64,000 nucleotides of DNA from Acinetobacter sp. NIPH 2100 (GTDB lineage Bacteria > Pseudomonadota > Gammaproteobacteria > Pseudomonadales > Moraxellaceae). Below are positions 8,854 through 21,611 of the stretch, piece by piece. The notes beneath the pieces were generated by a model, which was not told where the DNA came from, searched no databases, and saw only the letters and a program-made list of their open reading frames with translations. Made by a program: the position numbers and the translations under genes. How positions within the stretch are numbered: the first letter of the stretch is position 1; each line of letters opens with the position of its first letter. Location: assembly GCF_000369805.1 (NCBI RefSeq), contig NZ_KB850224.1:558001-622000 (forward strand), written 5' to 3'.

Positions 8854-9471
8854 CTAGTTATTCCAGATCGAGTTCCCGCCACGTAACCACGCGGTAATGG
8901 ATAAACGCTGTTGCTTTGACAGAAGAACCTCATGCATTAAATCACTTTGAAAGATGGCGAGACGGTTCGACAAAGGCTGGATGATATGCCATTGATTATT
9001 TTTGTCTTGTAAGCGTAATTGGCCCCCCCAATCTTCTTGCCAGTGCTCATGTAGATAGAAAACGGTTGATATGATCCGATCATTTTTCTGTTGAGGGTTA
9101 TCACGGTGCAAGGCATAAAATTCACCTGCGTTATAGCAGGCAAAATGTGCTTCAACTTCTTTTATCCCAAGATAAAACGCTTGGTTTAAGGTCTGAGATA
9201 AGTATTCCAAAGCTTGAATATGTCGTTGTGCAATCGGCAGTTGCCCATCAATCCATAAAATATGATCACTACGAATATGGCTGACGACACCATTTTGCAC
9301 ACCTGCGGCTCTAAACTCAGCCAAATGCGAGCTACATTCCTGCACCAGTGATTGGACATACTCAATAGAATAGACATCATCAATCAGAGCAAAGCCAAAT
9401 TCATTTAAATCGTCCAGAATTTTATCTAAATTCCATGATTGGAGATTTAAAGATTGAGAGGGTTGTTGCAT
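8854..9471 (-). CDS. 2OG-Fe(II) oxygenase family protein
   Basis: This is a 2-oxoglutarate and Fe(II) dependent dioxygenase of the small SM-20/prolyl-4-hydroxylase-like type. The iron ligands are visible as HRD in FYALHRDNPQ and the distal His in SDLMHEVL; the 2-oxoglutarate-binding Arg is in QRLSITAWLRGG. A FALIDDVY segment near the N terminus is also typical. I chose the ATG at 9471 (205 residues), which has GGAG just upstream; the longer TTG start at 9507 has no clear site. The substrate is unknown; relatives hydroxylate protein side chains. It precedes the helical protein gene on the same strand. Confidence 0.8.
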   Translation of the reverse strand: MQQPSQSLNLQSWNLDKILDDLNEFGFALIDDVYSIEYVQSLVQECSSHLAEFRAAGVQNGVVSHIRSDHILWIDGQLPIAQRHIQALEYLSQTLNQAFYLGIKEVEAHFACYNAGEFYALHRDNPQQKNDRIISTVFYLHEHWQEDWGGQLRLQDKNNQWHIIQPLSNRLAIFQSDLMHEVLLSKQQRLSITAWLRGGNSIWNN

Positions 9472-9913
9472 AGCGCTCCATTGAACATTGGTTTGATTAC
9501 AGTGCAATTTTAGTCGATCACATCAAGGCTAAAGAATAGTTGAGGGGGCGTTGATATTTTAACCATGCCTTGCGTTATAAGCTAAAACGGCATAAACGAG
9601 GCATGGAACGTAGGCAATGGCGATTCCCTTGTCAAGTTTCATAACGAAGTTTAGGGTAGTTTTAGCTATAACCCTGAGCAAAAGCAAAGCATTGCTTTGG
9701 TTGCAGCGCAAGGCGAAGCTCAAGGACTACGACATTTTTTGCTGCTTCGGCGTTATGCTTTTCTCATTTAGAATGCTAAATTTCGAAAAGCATGCCTTGT
9801 ATCAGCTAAAAAATGTCAACAGTCGCAATGAGAGCTAGAGCTCGCAAGGTGAAATGTCATCGGCCCCTATTTTCATGTTAAACTACCTGCTGAATTGAGG
9901 AATAATTGTCAAC
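9472..9913. other. gene-free stretch with an extended hairpin
   Basis: No convincing gene is found in these 440 bp; the one open frame (9617-9838) has no ribosome binding site and no recognisable protein pattern. At 9755-9793 there is a long imperfect hairpin: ATGCTTTTC and ATTTAG on the left pair with CTAAAT and GAAAAGCAT on the right around an AATG loop. There is no T-run after it, so it is not a standard terminator. The rlmJ promoter must lie near the right end. Confidence 0.5.
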
Positions 9914-10771
9914 ATGAATTACCGTCACCATTTCCATGCGGGTAACTTTGCCGATGTTATGAAGCATGTACTTTTGCTTCAACTGCTCGCTCGTTTAAAT
10001 GCTAAAGATAAACCTTATCGATATATAGATACCCATGGTGGTGCAGGTAAATATGATTTATCGACTTCTGAAGCACAAAAATCAGGTGAATTCTTAACGG
10101 GTATCCATCGTTTGGTCAAGCTTGACGACTCGATTAAGCGTAATGCACCTGAAGGTGTAAAACAATATCTTAAAATCGTTGAAGATATGCGTGCAGGTTC
10201 TGGTAAAGGTGCTTATCCAGGTTCACCTTGGTTTGCGCTTGAAGGCATGCGTGATATTGATAAAGCGACTATATTTGAAATGCAGCGTGATGTATTTCAA
10301 CAATTGTATTTTAATATCCGTGATAAACGTGCGGGTCTGCATGAGCGTGATTTTTACGAAGGCCTGATGGGGGTAATTCCACCTAAAGAAAAGCGCGGAT
10401 TGGTCATGATTGATCCACCTTACGAAATTGAGCGTAAAGATTTCCCGCAATTGGTTGAAATACTCCAAGCCGCCCATAAAAAATGGCCAACAGGCGTGTT
10501 TGCCGTTTGGTATCCGATTAAAGACCGCGCCATGATTGAACGTTTTGAAAAGAAAATGTTTAAAACGGGTATTCGTCGTCAGCTCATCTGTGAAATTTGT
10601 GTATGGCCCGATGACACGCCAATGGGATTGAATGGTTGTGGTTTATTGGTGATTAACCCACCTTGGAAATTCTCAGAAGATGCAGATCAAGCATTACAAT
10701 GGTTATTTCCACATTTACGCATGAGTGAAAATGGTGGACATGCTGCTGTGCGTTGGTTGGTGGGTGAATAA
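9914..10771 (+). CDS. rlmJ: 23S rRNA (adenine(2030)-N(6))-methyltransferase RlmJ
   Basis: RlmJ methylates N6 of A2030 in 23S rRNA using S-adenosylmethionine. The 285 residues start with the very conserved MNYRHHFHAGNFADVMKH. They contain a cofactor-binding segment YIDTHGGAGKYDL and the adenine-N6 catalytic motif DPPYE in MIDPPYEIERKDF, followed by the AVWYPIK segment typical of the family. Length matches E. coli RlmJ (280 residues). It is 38 bp ahead of pssA on the same strand and may share a transcript with it. Confidence 0.95.
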   Translation: MNYRHHFHAGNFADVMKHVLLLQLLARLNAKDKPYRYIDTHGGAGKYDLSTSEAQKSGEFLTGIHRLVKLDDSIKRNAPEGVKQYLKIVEDMRAGSGKGAYPGSPWFALEGMRDIDKATIFEMQRDVFQQLYFNIRDKRAGLHERDFYEGLMGVIPPKEKRGLVMIDPPYEIERKDFPQLVEILQAAHKKWPTGVFAVWYPIKDRAMIERFEKKMFKTGIRRQLICEICVWPDDTPMGLNGCGLLVINPPWKFSEDADQALQWLFPHLRMSENGGHAAVRWLVGE

Positions 10772-10809
10772 CCCATCAATGTCAAACTATTCTCGAGGAA
10801 TTGAAAATA

Positions 10810-11643
10810 ATGACAAATTCTCTTAAACCTGATTCTGATTTAAATAAAGATGATCATTCTTTTGACGGGATCACTTTTGAAGTAGAAGAAGAAGAACACA
10901 CGCACGAAGGACAAAAAGTGAAACGCCGTGGTATCTATTTGTGGCCTAACCTGATTACAACTGCTGCACTTCTTTCTGGTTTTTATTCCATTATTGCCAG
11001 TATGAATGGCAACTTTAATCAAGCGATTTATGCCATTTTCTTGGCGGCATTGCTTGATGGTTTGGATGGGCGAGTTGCACGTGCAATTGGTGCACAAAGT
11101 GCATTTGGTGAGCAATACGATTCGCTTTCTGACTTATTGGCTTTTGGTGTCGCGCCTGCAATCTTGATGTATAGCTGGAGTTTGCATGATTTGGGTCGTA
11201 TTGGCTTGGCATGTTGTTTTATCTATACCGCTTGTGCAGCTTTCCGTTTAGCACGTTTTAATGTGCAAATTGGTGTTGTGGATAAGCGTTATTTTATTGG
11301 TATTGCCAGCCCACTCGCTGCGGTGACGGTCATTTCCTTGGTATGGGTCGGTCGTGATTATCCATTTATCTTTGATTTAAAAGATATTGTGATTCAAGTG
11401 ATCAATTCAGTGGTCATGGTTGCGGTTGGTTTATTGATGATTTCCAACATCAAATACTATTCATTTAAACAAATGGATCGCAAACGTGTACCTTTTGTCG
11501 TGATGTTACCTGTAGTCTTGATTTTTGCTGCAATCACGTACAACATTCCTGTAGGGATCTTAATTGTCTGTATCCTCTATGTACTTTCAGGATTTGTGAC
11601 GACATTATTTGCCAAAAAGAATGATGCAAAAATAACAACTTAA
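10810..11643 (+). CDS. pssA: CDP-diacylglycerol--serine O-phosphatidyltransferase
   Basis: This inner-membrane enzyme makes phosphatidylserine from CDP-diacylglycerol and serine, the first step towards phosphatidylethanolamine. The CDP-alcohol phosphatidyltransferase motif D-G-x2-A-R-x8-G-x3-D-x3-D is complete in DGLDGRVARAIG and GEQYDSLSD. About eight hydrophobic segments follow an acidic N-terminal tail of about 30 residues, so this is the membrane-type (class II) enzyme and not the peripheral type of E. coli. The ATG at 10810 has CGAGGAA upstream; a TTG at 10801 would add three residues. Confidence 0.95.
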   Translation: MTNSLKPDSDLNKDDHSFDGITFEVEEEEHTHEGQKVKRRGIYLWPNLITTAALLSGFYSIIASMNGNFNQAIYAIFLAALLDGLDGRVARAIGAQSAFGEQYDSLSDLLAFGVAPAILMYSWSLHDLGRIGLACCFIYTACAAFRLARFNVQIGVVDKRYFIGIASPLAAVTVISLVWVGRDYPFIFDLKDIVIQVINSVVMVAVGLLMISNIKYYSFKQMDRKRVPFVVMLPVVLIFAAITYNIPVGILIVCILYVLSGFVTTLFAKKNDAKITT

Positions 11644-11659
11644 AATACGGAGGTTCAGT

Positions 11660-12721
11660 ATGCCAATATTGATGAATAACAATCAATTAAAGCAGCTGAA
11701 CCTCAATAAGTCAGATGCTTTAACTTTTCATCCACCTAAAGGTCTATTTAAAATTGTTTACCAGGCGTTGATCCTGCCGAATTTGCCTGAACCTTTTCAT
11801 TATTTAAATTTCATCAGCCTGATTGGGCAACCTCGTATCCCTATTTGCTATAACGCCAGTGCTATTGCTACGACGGCAATTGATACTGCGACAGTTTTGG
11901 TAGGGAGTAGTGTTTCAACTACCGGGCATCTCAAAAGTTATAGTGCCAAAGAGCAGTGTCAATTAGAGCAAGACCGCTATCAGTTTTTAGATATAGATCA
12001 GATCCAGGTTGATTTCCCAAACTATTATTTTAAGCGTGATGATGAGGAACTCAGTTGCCAACTCAAAGTGAATATTGGGACTGAAATAGAAAATCATTCA
12101 GCCTTACAATGGGGTGTTGGGGATTATTGGTATGTTCGCTGCCAATGCGAAGGCGAAATCATTTATAAAAAACAAAAATATCAAATCGAGGCGCAAGGGA
12201 TACTCAAACACGCCAGAGCCATCTATTTACCTTTTATCGCTTTTCATTTTTTTACTTATCAAATCATTCAGGTTAATGCGGACTTTCAGATCATTTTGTC
12301 TGAACTTAGAAATCAATGGAATAACATTATTTTTTCTAGAATCGAAATTCAGTCAAATGAACAGCAATCGATTCTTTATGATCATCAAGTAATTTTGGAT
12401 GTTACCCGTGTTTACCCGAAAGTACAGACACCTAATGGACGTGAAATGTATTTGCCACGGGCATTTGTTTGGCAATATCAAGAAAATGATGAGGTTGTTT
12501 TCCAATTACAGGCGCAAAGCCGCGGTGACTATAAATTTGGCTTAGCCGCAGGTTACGTGGGGAGTTTTAACTACCAGCTATTATGGAATAACCAGAGCTA
12601 TGAGGGTTCTGGATATTGTGAATATATCGACTGTCGACCTCTTCATTGGCAAGAAAAAAGTAAAACTGAACAAATAATGGACCAAATACCACATTTTCAG
12701 CCTTATTTGTGTAAAAAATAG
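11660..12721 (+). CDS. hypothetical protein, possibly a calycin/AttH-like fold (DUF6670-like)
   Basis: I cannot name a function. The 353-residue protein has no signal peptide and no clear membrane segment. It is rich in aromatic and polar residues in alternating, beta-rich segments. Its C-terminal part (VWQYQENDEVVFQLQAQ, then YEGSGYCEYIDCRP) resembles the lipocalin-like AttH/CrtC domain, in which a G-Y-x-E-Y strand is typical. I recall similar Acinetobacter proteins being filed as DUF6670, but could not check. The ATG is preceded by a perfect GGAGG and lies 16 bp after pssA, so it is probably in the pssA operon; a lipid-related role is only suggested by that. Confidence 0.55.
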   Translation: MPILMNNNQLKQLNLNKSDALTFHPPKGLFKIVYQALILPNLPEPFHYLNFISLIGQPRIPICYNASAIATTAIDTATVLVGSSVSTTGHLKSYSAKEQCQLEQDRYQFLDIDQIQVDFPNYYFKRDDEELSCQLKVNIGTEIENHSALQWGVGDYWYVRCQCEGEIIYKKQKYQIEAQGILKHARAIYLPFIAFHFFTYQIIQVNADFQIILSELRNQWNNIIFSRIEIQSNEQQSILYDHQVILDVTRVYPKVQTPNGREMYLPRAFVWQYQENDEVVFQLQAQSRGDYKFGLAAGYVGSFNYQLLWNNQSYEGSGYCEYIDCRPLHWQEKSKTEQIMDQIPHFQPYLCKK

Positions 12722-13130
12722 TCGCTTGGATTAATAATTTAAGATTATTTGAAAAATGGGGTTGTGTCTGGTTGGAAATGCTGTAGAATGCACATCCATC
12801 GGCGGTGATGCAGATAAAAACTTGTTGAGAAACAAGGATTTGGCTTAAGGGTTAAATTTTTGGGTTTGAGAATAAGTTTTGAAAATATCTAAATTACCTG
12901 TTGACTTTAAAGAAATTTAGAGTAATATAGCCGACCTAGCTTGATGATGACGAATCATCGAGAAGATCATTAAGAGAATAGAAGAACAACTTGTGTGGAT
13001 TTTTACTGGTTGATCAATCGAAAATATTTCATTGATTGAATGGTAGAAATTTCTCGAAGTTTATTTGAGCGAATTTTTAGTCAGAAAATTGATGAGCCAA
13101 GATTTGTAGCCATAAGCTACTAATGATTTT
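12722..13130 (+). promoter_or_regulatory. rRNA operon promoter and leader region
   Basis: Two candidate sigma-70 promoters are visible. The first has TTGTGT (12762-12767), a 16-bp spacer and TAGAAT (12784-12789). The second has TTGACT (12901-12906), a 16-bp spacer and TAATAT (12923-12928), followed by the GC-rich stretch GCCGACC, as expected for a stringently controlled rRNA discriminator. The leader segment 12981-13001 pairs with 14692-14713 after the 16S gene with one bulged base; this is the long stem that RNase III cuts to release pre-16S RNA. I found no convincing boxA antitermination motif. Confidence 0.7.
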
Positions 13131-14668
<1,538 letters not shown>

Positions 14669-14727
14669 ACGAAAGATTGGTGACCGGTAAGAATCCACAA
14701 CAAGTTGTTCTTCGAAGATGTATCTGA

Positions 14728-14804
<77 letters not shown>

Positions 14805-14859
14805 AATCTGATTGCAGTAGCTTAGATTGAAAGATATATCGTTCATTAAATGATAAGCT

Positions 14860-14935
14860 GGGGACTTAGCTTAGTTGGTAGAGCGCCTGCTTTGCACGCA
14901 GGAGGTCAGGAGTTCGACTCTCCTAGTCTCCACCA
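14860..14935 (+). tRNA. tRNA-Ala (anticodon TGC)
   Basis: A 76-nt cloverleaf has acceptor arms GGGGACT / AGTCTCC, an anticodon loop TTTGCAC with TGC at 14893-14895, and an encoded CCA. It is the second spacer tRNA, 55 bp after tRNA-Ile. Confidence 0.97.
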
Positions 14936-15325
14936 CACATTACGAAGTAATGTAAGAAACTAAAGTTAAATTCCAAAGATAGCTTATAGAATTTAGTAAA
15001 CAAGAAGATCGCATGGTCTTGGTTTATTAAGTTCTGTGATTTATCACAGTTTACTACGCACCGACGAGGTGGTAGTTAATCATTAACAGATTAGAAAATT
15101 GAGTCTGAAATAAATTGTTCAAACTCGATTAGATATAAGCTTAACAAGTAATTGTTAAGAACATATTTAATCTGAGAACTAGCAAATTAACTGAATCAAG
15201 CGTTTTGGTATATGAATTAGATTGAAGCTGTACGGTGATTAAATTCACAGGACAACAGATAGTAGCAATTAAGTTTGCAACGATAACACTCACTTGTATG
15301 TGTTAACGACTGTTTGGGGTTGTAT
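14936..15325 (+). other. spacer between tRNA-Ala and 23S rRNA
   Basis: This 390-bp transcribed spacer has no gene. Its right end, 15309-15332, pairs almost completely with 18210-18235 after the 23S gene and so forms the RNase III processing stem of pre-23S RNA. The rest is A+T-rich with no other structure I could support. Confidence 0.6.
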
Positions 15326-18218
<2,893 letters not shown>

Positions 18219-18423
18219 ACAACACCCAAGCAGTTGTATGTAAAGCTGATAATCGATTCATAAAAGATCAGTTGAACCTGATCTTGAACAAAGAACTTGA
18301 TTTAGTGATTGCTAAGCAATAAACTTCGACTCAATAATCTAATCCGTTAATAACTCTTTGGATCGTAAGTAAGGCATGTGGTGAATACACTACAAATAAG
18401 ACCCGAAAGCACCACAACAGTTT

Positions 18424-18538
18424 GCTGGCGACAATAGCAAGAGTGAACCACCTGATCCCTTCCCGAACTCAGAAGTGAAACCTCTTAGCGCTGATGGTAG
18501 TGTGGCACTTGCCATGTGAGAGTAAGTCATCGCCAGCT
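18424..18538 (+). rRNA. rrf: 5S ribosomal RNA
   Basis: The 115-nt sequence starts GCTGGCGAC and ends GTCATCGCCAGC, so its two ends pair to form helix I. The internal ACCTGATCCCTTCCCGAACT segment is typical of 5S RNA. Exact ends may differ by 1-3 bases. Confidence 0.93.
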
Positions 18539-18548
18539 TTTAAATACT

Positions 18549-18585
18549 AACACCCCCTCCGCTAACGCAGAGGGGGTGTTTTTTA
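18549..18585 (+). terminator. terminator of the rRNA operon
   Basis: An 11-bp GC-rich stem (AACACCCCCTC / GAGGGGGTGTT) is followed by six T residues, 10 bp after the 5S gene. Confidence 0.93.
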
Positions 18586-18905
18586 TTGGGTAATATTTAC
18601 TTTATATCTCAATACTAATTATTAAAATACAATGATCTATAGGTTTATTTCTTTAAGATCTATTTTTAATTCCTTGGTTTTAAATTTCTATATAAATAAC
18701 TTTTTCCTATTCATTATTTATTTGTTAAAAGTCATAACTAATTTCTCTATTTCTAAAAATACTTTGATTGGATTCACTTTAATATTTTTTACTTGAAGAT
18801 AAACTATATTTACACAAAATCTATAGTGTGGTTACATTAGACATATTTTTATAATGAAAAATCTAATTCCATTTGGGGATTGATTGGGGATAAAAAGGAA
18901 TGATC
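18586..18905 (+). other. A+T-rich gap upstream of the Ig-like lipoprotein
   Basis: These 320 bp are much richer in A+T than their surroundings and hold no gene. A perfect TATAAT (18850-18855) about 50 bp before the lipoprotein start could be its -10 box, but no good -35 box lies 16-18 bp upstream. Confidence 0.4.
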
Positions 18906-20927
18906 ATGAATAAAAAGCAACTTACATTAAAGTTGTCTGTAATTGCTGTCTCTGTTTTATTAGCAAGCTGTGGTGGAGGCGGCGGTGGTTATTATGGTTC
19001 AAATGATAGTAGTTCTTCTGGTGGAAATAATAATAGTGGTGGTGGTAATGGACAAACCCCAGTTGCTGCAGTAAATATAGGGAATATTTCTTTAACCGAC
19101 TCTAATGGTAATCCTGTTACGACCATTACAAATCAAGGTGTAACGGCTCAGGTTGTAGTTAAAGATGGAAGTGGAAAAGGGATAAGTGGAGCAGTTGTAA
19201 CATTCACTGGTAGTAATATGGTGTTTGGTACCTCTAATGCAACGGCGCTTACTAATGCGGAAGGTGTCGCTACAATTTCGATAATGCCTACTGACCCGAC
19301 TATCACAGGTGTGTATGCTTTATCTGCAACAGCCGTCTATAATAATGTTACGTCTACACCTTCAAGTTTAAGTATTGTTTTTTCTAAACAAGATGTTGTG
19401 ATTTCAAATATGCTTGCTGCAAGTAAAGCTCTTGAGTCGGGTGGATCAACCCTAGTAAGTCTAATAACACAAGATTCTAAGGGTAATTATCAAAATAACG
19501 TAGCAGTGAACTTTACTGCTGATTGCGGTAGTTTTAGTAATAGCAGTGTAACATCATCTAATCAGGGAAATATTGCCACAACATATTATGCTTTTGATTC
19601 AAAAGGCAATCTATGTGATGGTAATCAAGAGATCAGAGCGACAACCTCGACAGGGGCAACTAATAGTACATCTGTTTCTATTGCTCAGGCCATTGCAACC
19701 TCAATTATATATACAACAAAAGATCCTGTTCAATTAGGGATCAATGCTAGTGGTTCATCTTCCTCTGGACAAATTGAATTTACAGTATATTCAAATGGTA
19801 CTGTACTCAAAAATCAAGATGTTACCGTGAGTCTAGAGAAAGCACCTACAGATTTAAACTTTATTCGATTAGGTAATCGTACAGCTCAAACGGTTAAGAG
19901 CGATAGTGCTGGTAAAGTAACAGTGACGCTGTATCCTGGTAATATTCCTGGACCTGTCGAGATTAAGGCAAGCTTACCGAGTGGTTTAAGTGCTTTATCT
20001 AAGAATGTCACTGTAACCACGGGGCGTGCTACACAGAAGAGTTTTAGTTTGTCTACAAGTAAGCAATCTTTACAAACTGATAAAGATGGAGACATCGCAA
20101 CAATTACAGCAATGTTGGCAGATCGAAATTCGAATAGTGTTCCAGATGGTACTGTTGTTAATTTTGTTGCTGAAGGTGGGAAAGTTGACGGAAGTTGCAA
20201 AACAGTTGATGGTGAATGTAGTGTTAACTTGAGAACACAGAATCCTCGACCTGCGAATGGGCGCGTGACAGTGCTTGCTTATGTAGAAGGGGATAAGTCA
20301 TATACAGATAAAGATGGCGATGGTGTTTATACGTCAATCAGTGCTGGTGGAACTGATACACTTGATAACAATATTGGTAACTTCTTCCGTGATGATAATG
20401 AAAATGCGACATATGATAGTGGCAATGGAGAGTTTCTTTATAAGCGTGTTGCTACACCGTATGCTACCAATACATGTACTACATCCTCAGTGTTTCAACC
20501 CAATATCCCCTACACTTGTGATGATCAGTTAGCAACGACATTACGTCAACAAATGATTTTCTCTTTTGCTTCTGATACACCAACATTTATTGATAATTAT
20601 GGGATAAATGGTAATTTAATTACATCAGATTCATTTGGCTTTCAGGTCTTTGGTAATAGTATGTTAACTACTCCAATGCCATCTGGTACAACAATAGGTA
20701 TCTCAACTGAAGATAATACGGATGCAAATAGCCAATCTTGTTCTGCTAAAATCGTGAGTGGTTCTGTCCCTGTACCGAGTGTAATGAATTTAGAATCTTC
20801 TAGCTCTTTTAGTAGTAGTGCCGTTACAAGATATGGTGCAGAGCTAAAAGGTTGTGCAACAGGAGATAGAATTTTAGTGACAATTACAGCTCCAAATAAA
20901 GTAACAACGTTCAGATTTACTCGTTAA
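18906..20927 (+). CDS. Ig-like domain lipoprotein
   Basis: The 673-residue product is a predicted lipoprotein: a signal sequence ends in the lipobox LLASC, followed by a flexible Gly/Ser/Asn linker to about residue 50. The rest is low in charge and rich in Thr, Ser, Val, Asn and Gly, with repeated bacterial Ig-like (invasin Big_1 type) units such as DGSGKGISGAVVTF, DSKGNYQNNVAVNF and DRNSNSVPDGTVVNF, each followed by a TxxxG-x-(A/V)-T segment. Asp-rich DKDGDGVYTS and DDNENATYDSGNGE may bind calcium. Such proteins are exposed at the surface or in the periplasm and often act in adhesion. I chose the ATG at 18906, spaced 6 nt from AAGGA. It is monocistronic. Confidence 0.85.
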   Translation: MNKKQLTLKLSVIAVSVLLASCGGGGGGYYGSNDSSSSGGNNNSGGGNGQTPVAAVNIGNISLTDSNGNPVTTITNQGVTAQVVVKDGSGKGISGAVVTFTGSNMVFGTSNATALTNAEGVATISIMPTDPTITGVYALSATAVYNNVTSTPSSLSIVFSKQDVVISNMLAASKALESGGSTLVSLITQDSKGNYQNNVAVNFTADCGSFSNSSVTSSNQGNIATTYYAFDSKGNLCDGNQEIRATTSTGATNSTSVSIAQAIATSIIYTTKDPVQLGINASGSSSSGQIEFTVYSNGTVLKNQDVTVSLEKAPTDLNFIRLGNRTAQTVKSDSAGKVTVTLYPGNIPGPVEIKASLPSGLSALSKNVTVTTGRATQKSFSLSTSKQSLQTDKDGDIATITAMLADRNSNSVPDGTVVNFVAEGGKVDGSCKTVDGECSVNLRTQNPRPANGRVTVLAYVEGDKSYTDKDGDGVYTSISAGGTDTLDNNIGNFFRDDNENATYDSGNGEFLYKRVATPYATNTCTTSSVFQPNIPYTCDDQLATTLRQQMIFSFASDTPTFIDNYGINGNLITSDSFGFQVFGNSMLTTPMPSGTTIGISTEDNTDANSQSCSAKIVSGSVPVPSVMNLESSSSFSSSAVTRYGAELKGCATGDRILVTITAPNKVTTFRFTR

Positions 20928-20940
20928 TTAGTACGAGCGG

Positions 20941-20967
20941 AAACAGCACTTCGGTGCTGTTTTTTTA
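20941..20967 (+). terminator. terminator after the Ig-like lipoprotein
   Basis: Arms AAACAGCAC / GTGCTGTTT with a TTCG tetraloop are followed by T residues. The T-run overlaps the stop codon of the small convergent lipoprotein gene at 20965. Confidence 0.92.
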
Positions 20968-21069
20968 TAGGGCAGTTCCTACACTCACTGTTGCTGTTGG
21001 GCGAACTTGAAAAGAACTACACGCTGTAAGTGAGATAAGACATAAAAGAATAAGTGCGAATTTTGGCAT
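20965..21069 (-). CDS. very small lipoprotein, 34 residues
   Basis: Translation of the minus strand from the ATG at 21069 gives 34 residues beginning MPKFALILLCLISLTAC and ending VSVGTAL. This is a textbook lipoprotein signal: one Lys, a hydrophobic core and the lipobox LTAC, followed by SS, which favours outer-membrane sorting. Only 17 residues would remain after processing and lipidation of Cys17. The gene converges on the Ig-like lipoprotein and shares its terminator region. Its start codon is inside a perfect 10-bp inverted repeat. The function is unknown; some lysis-type and small stress lipoproteins are of this size. A chance frame is possible but a lipobox in so short a frame makes a real gene likely. 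Confidence 0.6.
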   Translation of the reverse strand: MPKFALILLCLISLTACSSFQVRPTATVSVGTAL

Positions 21070-21097
21070 GGTTCTTTATCTTGAGAAAAAGAACCAT
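21068..21097 (-). promoter_or_regulatory. inverted repeat covering the start codon of the small lipoprotein
   Basis: The plus strand reads ATGGTTCTTT, ten bases, then AAAGAACCAT, a perfect inverted repeat with 10-bp arms. In the mRNA of the 34-residue lipoprotein the right arm would hold the start codon and its only purine-rich binding site, so the hairpin could block translation. It could instead be an operator. Confidence 0.5.
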
Positions 21098-21153
21098 CAT
21101 CTTATAAATAGAAGGGTTTCACTATTTTGATCAGGTAATTAAATGTAATGAAT

Positions 21154-21489
21154 TTAATCGTCCAGTAAGTCCATTTGTTTGGCGATTTGATATAAATTAT
21201 TTGAACGGTTACCAGTACGACAGAACATTAAAATTGGTTTTGGTAATTCATTATAGTGATTTGCAAAAGTACGTACGTCTAACTCTGTGATTTGACCTGC
21301 AACAACAGGTTGATAGACATAGTCTAAATTTGCATTGCGCGCTGATTCTTCGATTTGCGCGCTAGTAGGTTGTTCAGGGCCACCTTCTAGATCTGGACGA
21401 TTGTTAATAATCGATTTAAATCCTTTTTCAACCACTTGTTCAATGTGCTCAGGGCCGATTTGACCTGCAAAACCAACATTCTCTGTCAT
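21154..21489 (-). CDS. TIGR01244-type sulfur transferase / phosphatase-like protein (DUF442)
   Basis: The 111-residue protein has the dual-specificity-phosphatase-like loop C-R-T-G-N-R-S in MFCRTGNRSNNLY, with the Cys-x5-Arg arrangement, and the family pattern FKSIINNRPDLEGGPEQP. This is the DUF442 domain, found alone or fused to a beta-lactamase-fold persulfide dioxygenase (Blh). The role is thought to lie in sulfide and persulfide handling, but a phosphatase activity is also possible. It is preceded on its strand by 120 bp without genes and is divergent from the alpha/beta hydrolase gene. Confidence 0.8.
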   Translation of the reverse strand: MTENVGFAGQIGPEHIEQVVEKGFKSIINNRPDLEGGPEQPTSAQIEESARNANLDYVYQPVVAGQITELDVRTFANHYNELPKPILMFCRTGNRSNNLYQIAKQMDLLDD

Positions 21490-21611
21490 CTTGTCACTCC
21501 AAAAACAAACAAAACATTTTATGCTCTATCATAGCATTAAGCTCGATCTTGAGTTTAAATGTCTGTAGTAAATAAATGATGATAAGTAAAAGATAACGCA
21601 ATGGAGCGCGC

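Noticed and set aside
9617..9838. 73-residue frame in the gap before rlmJ
   Set aside because: No ribosome binding site, no recognisable pattern, and the frame crosses the hairpin at 9755-9793.
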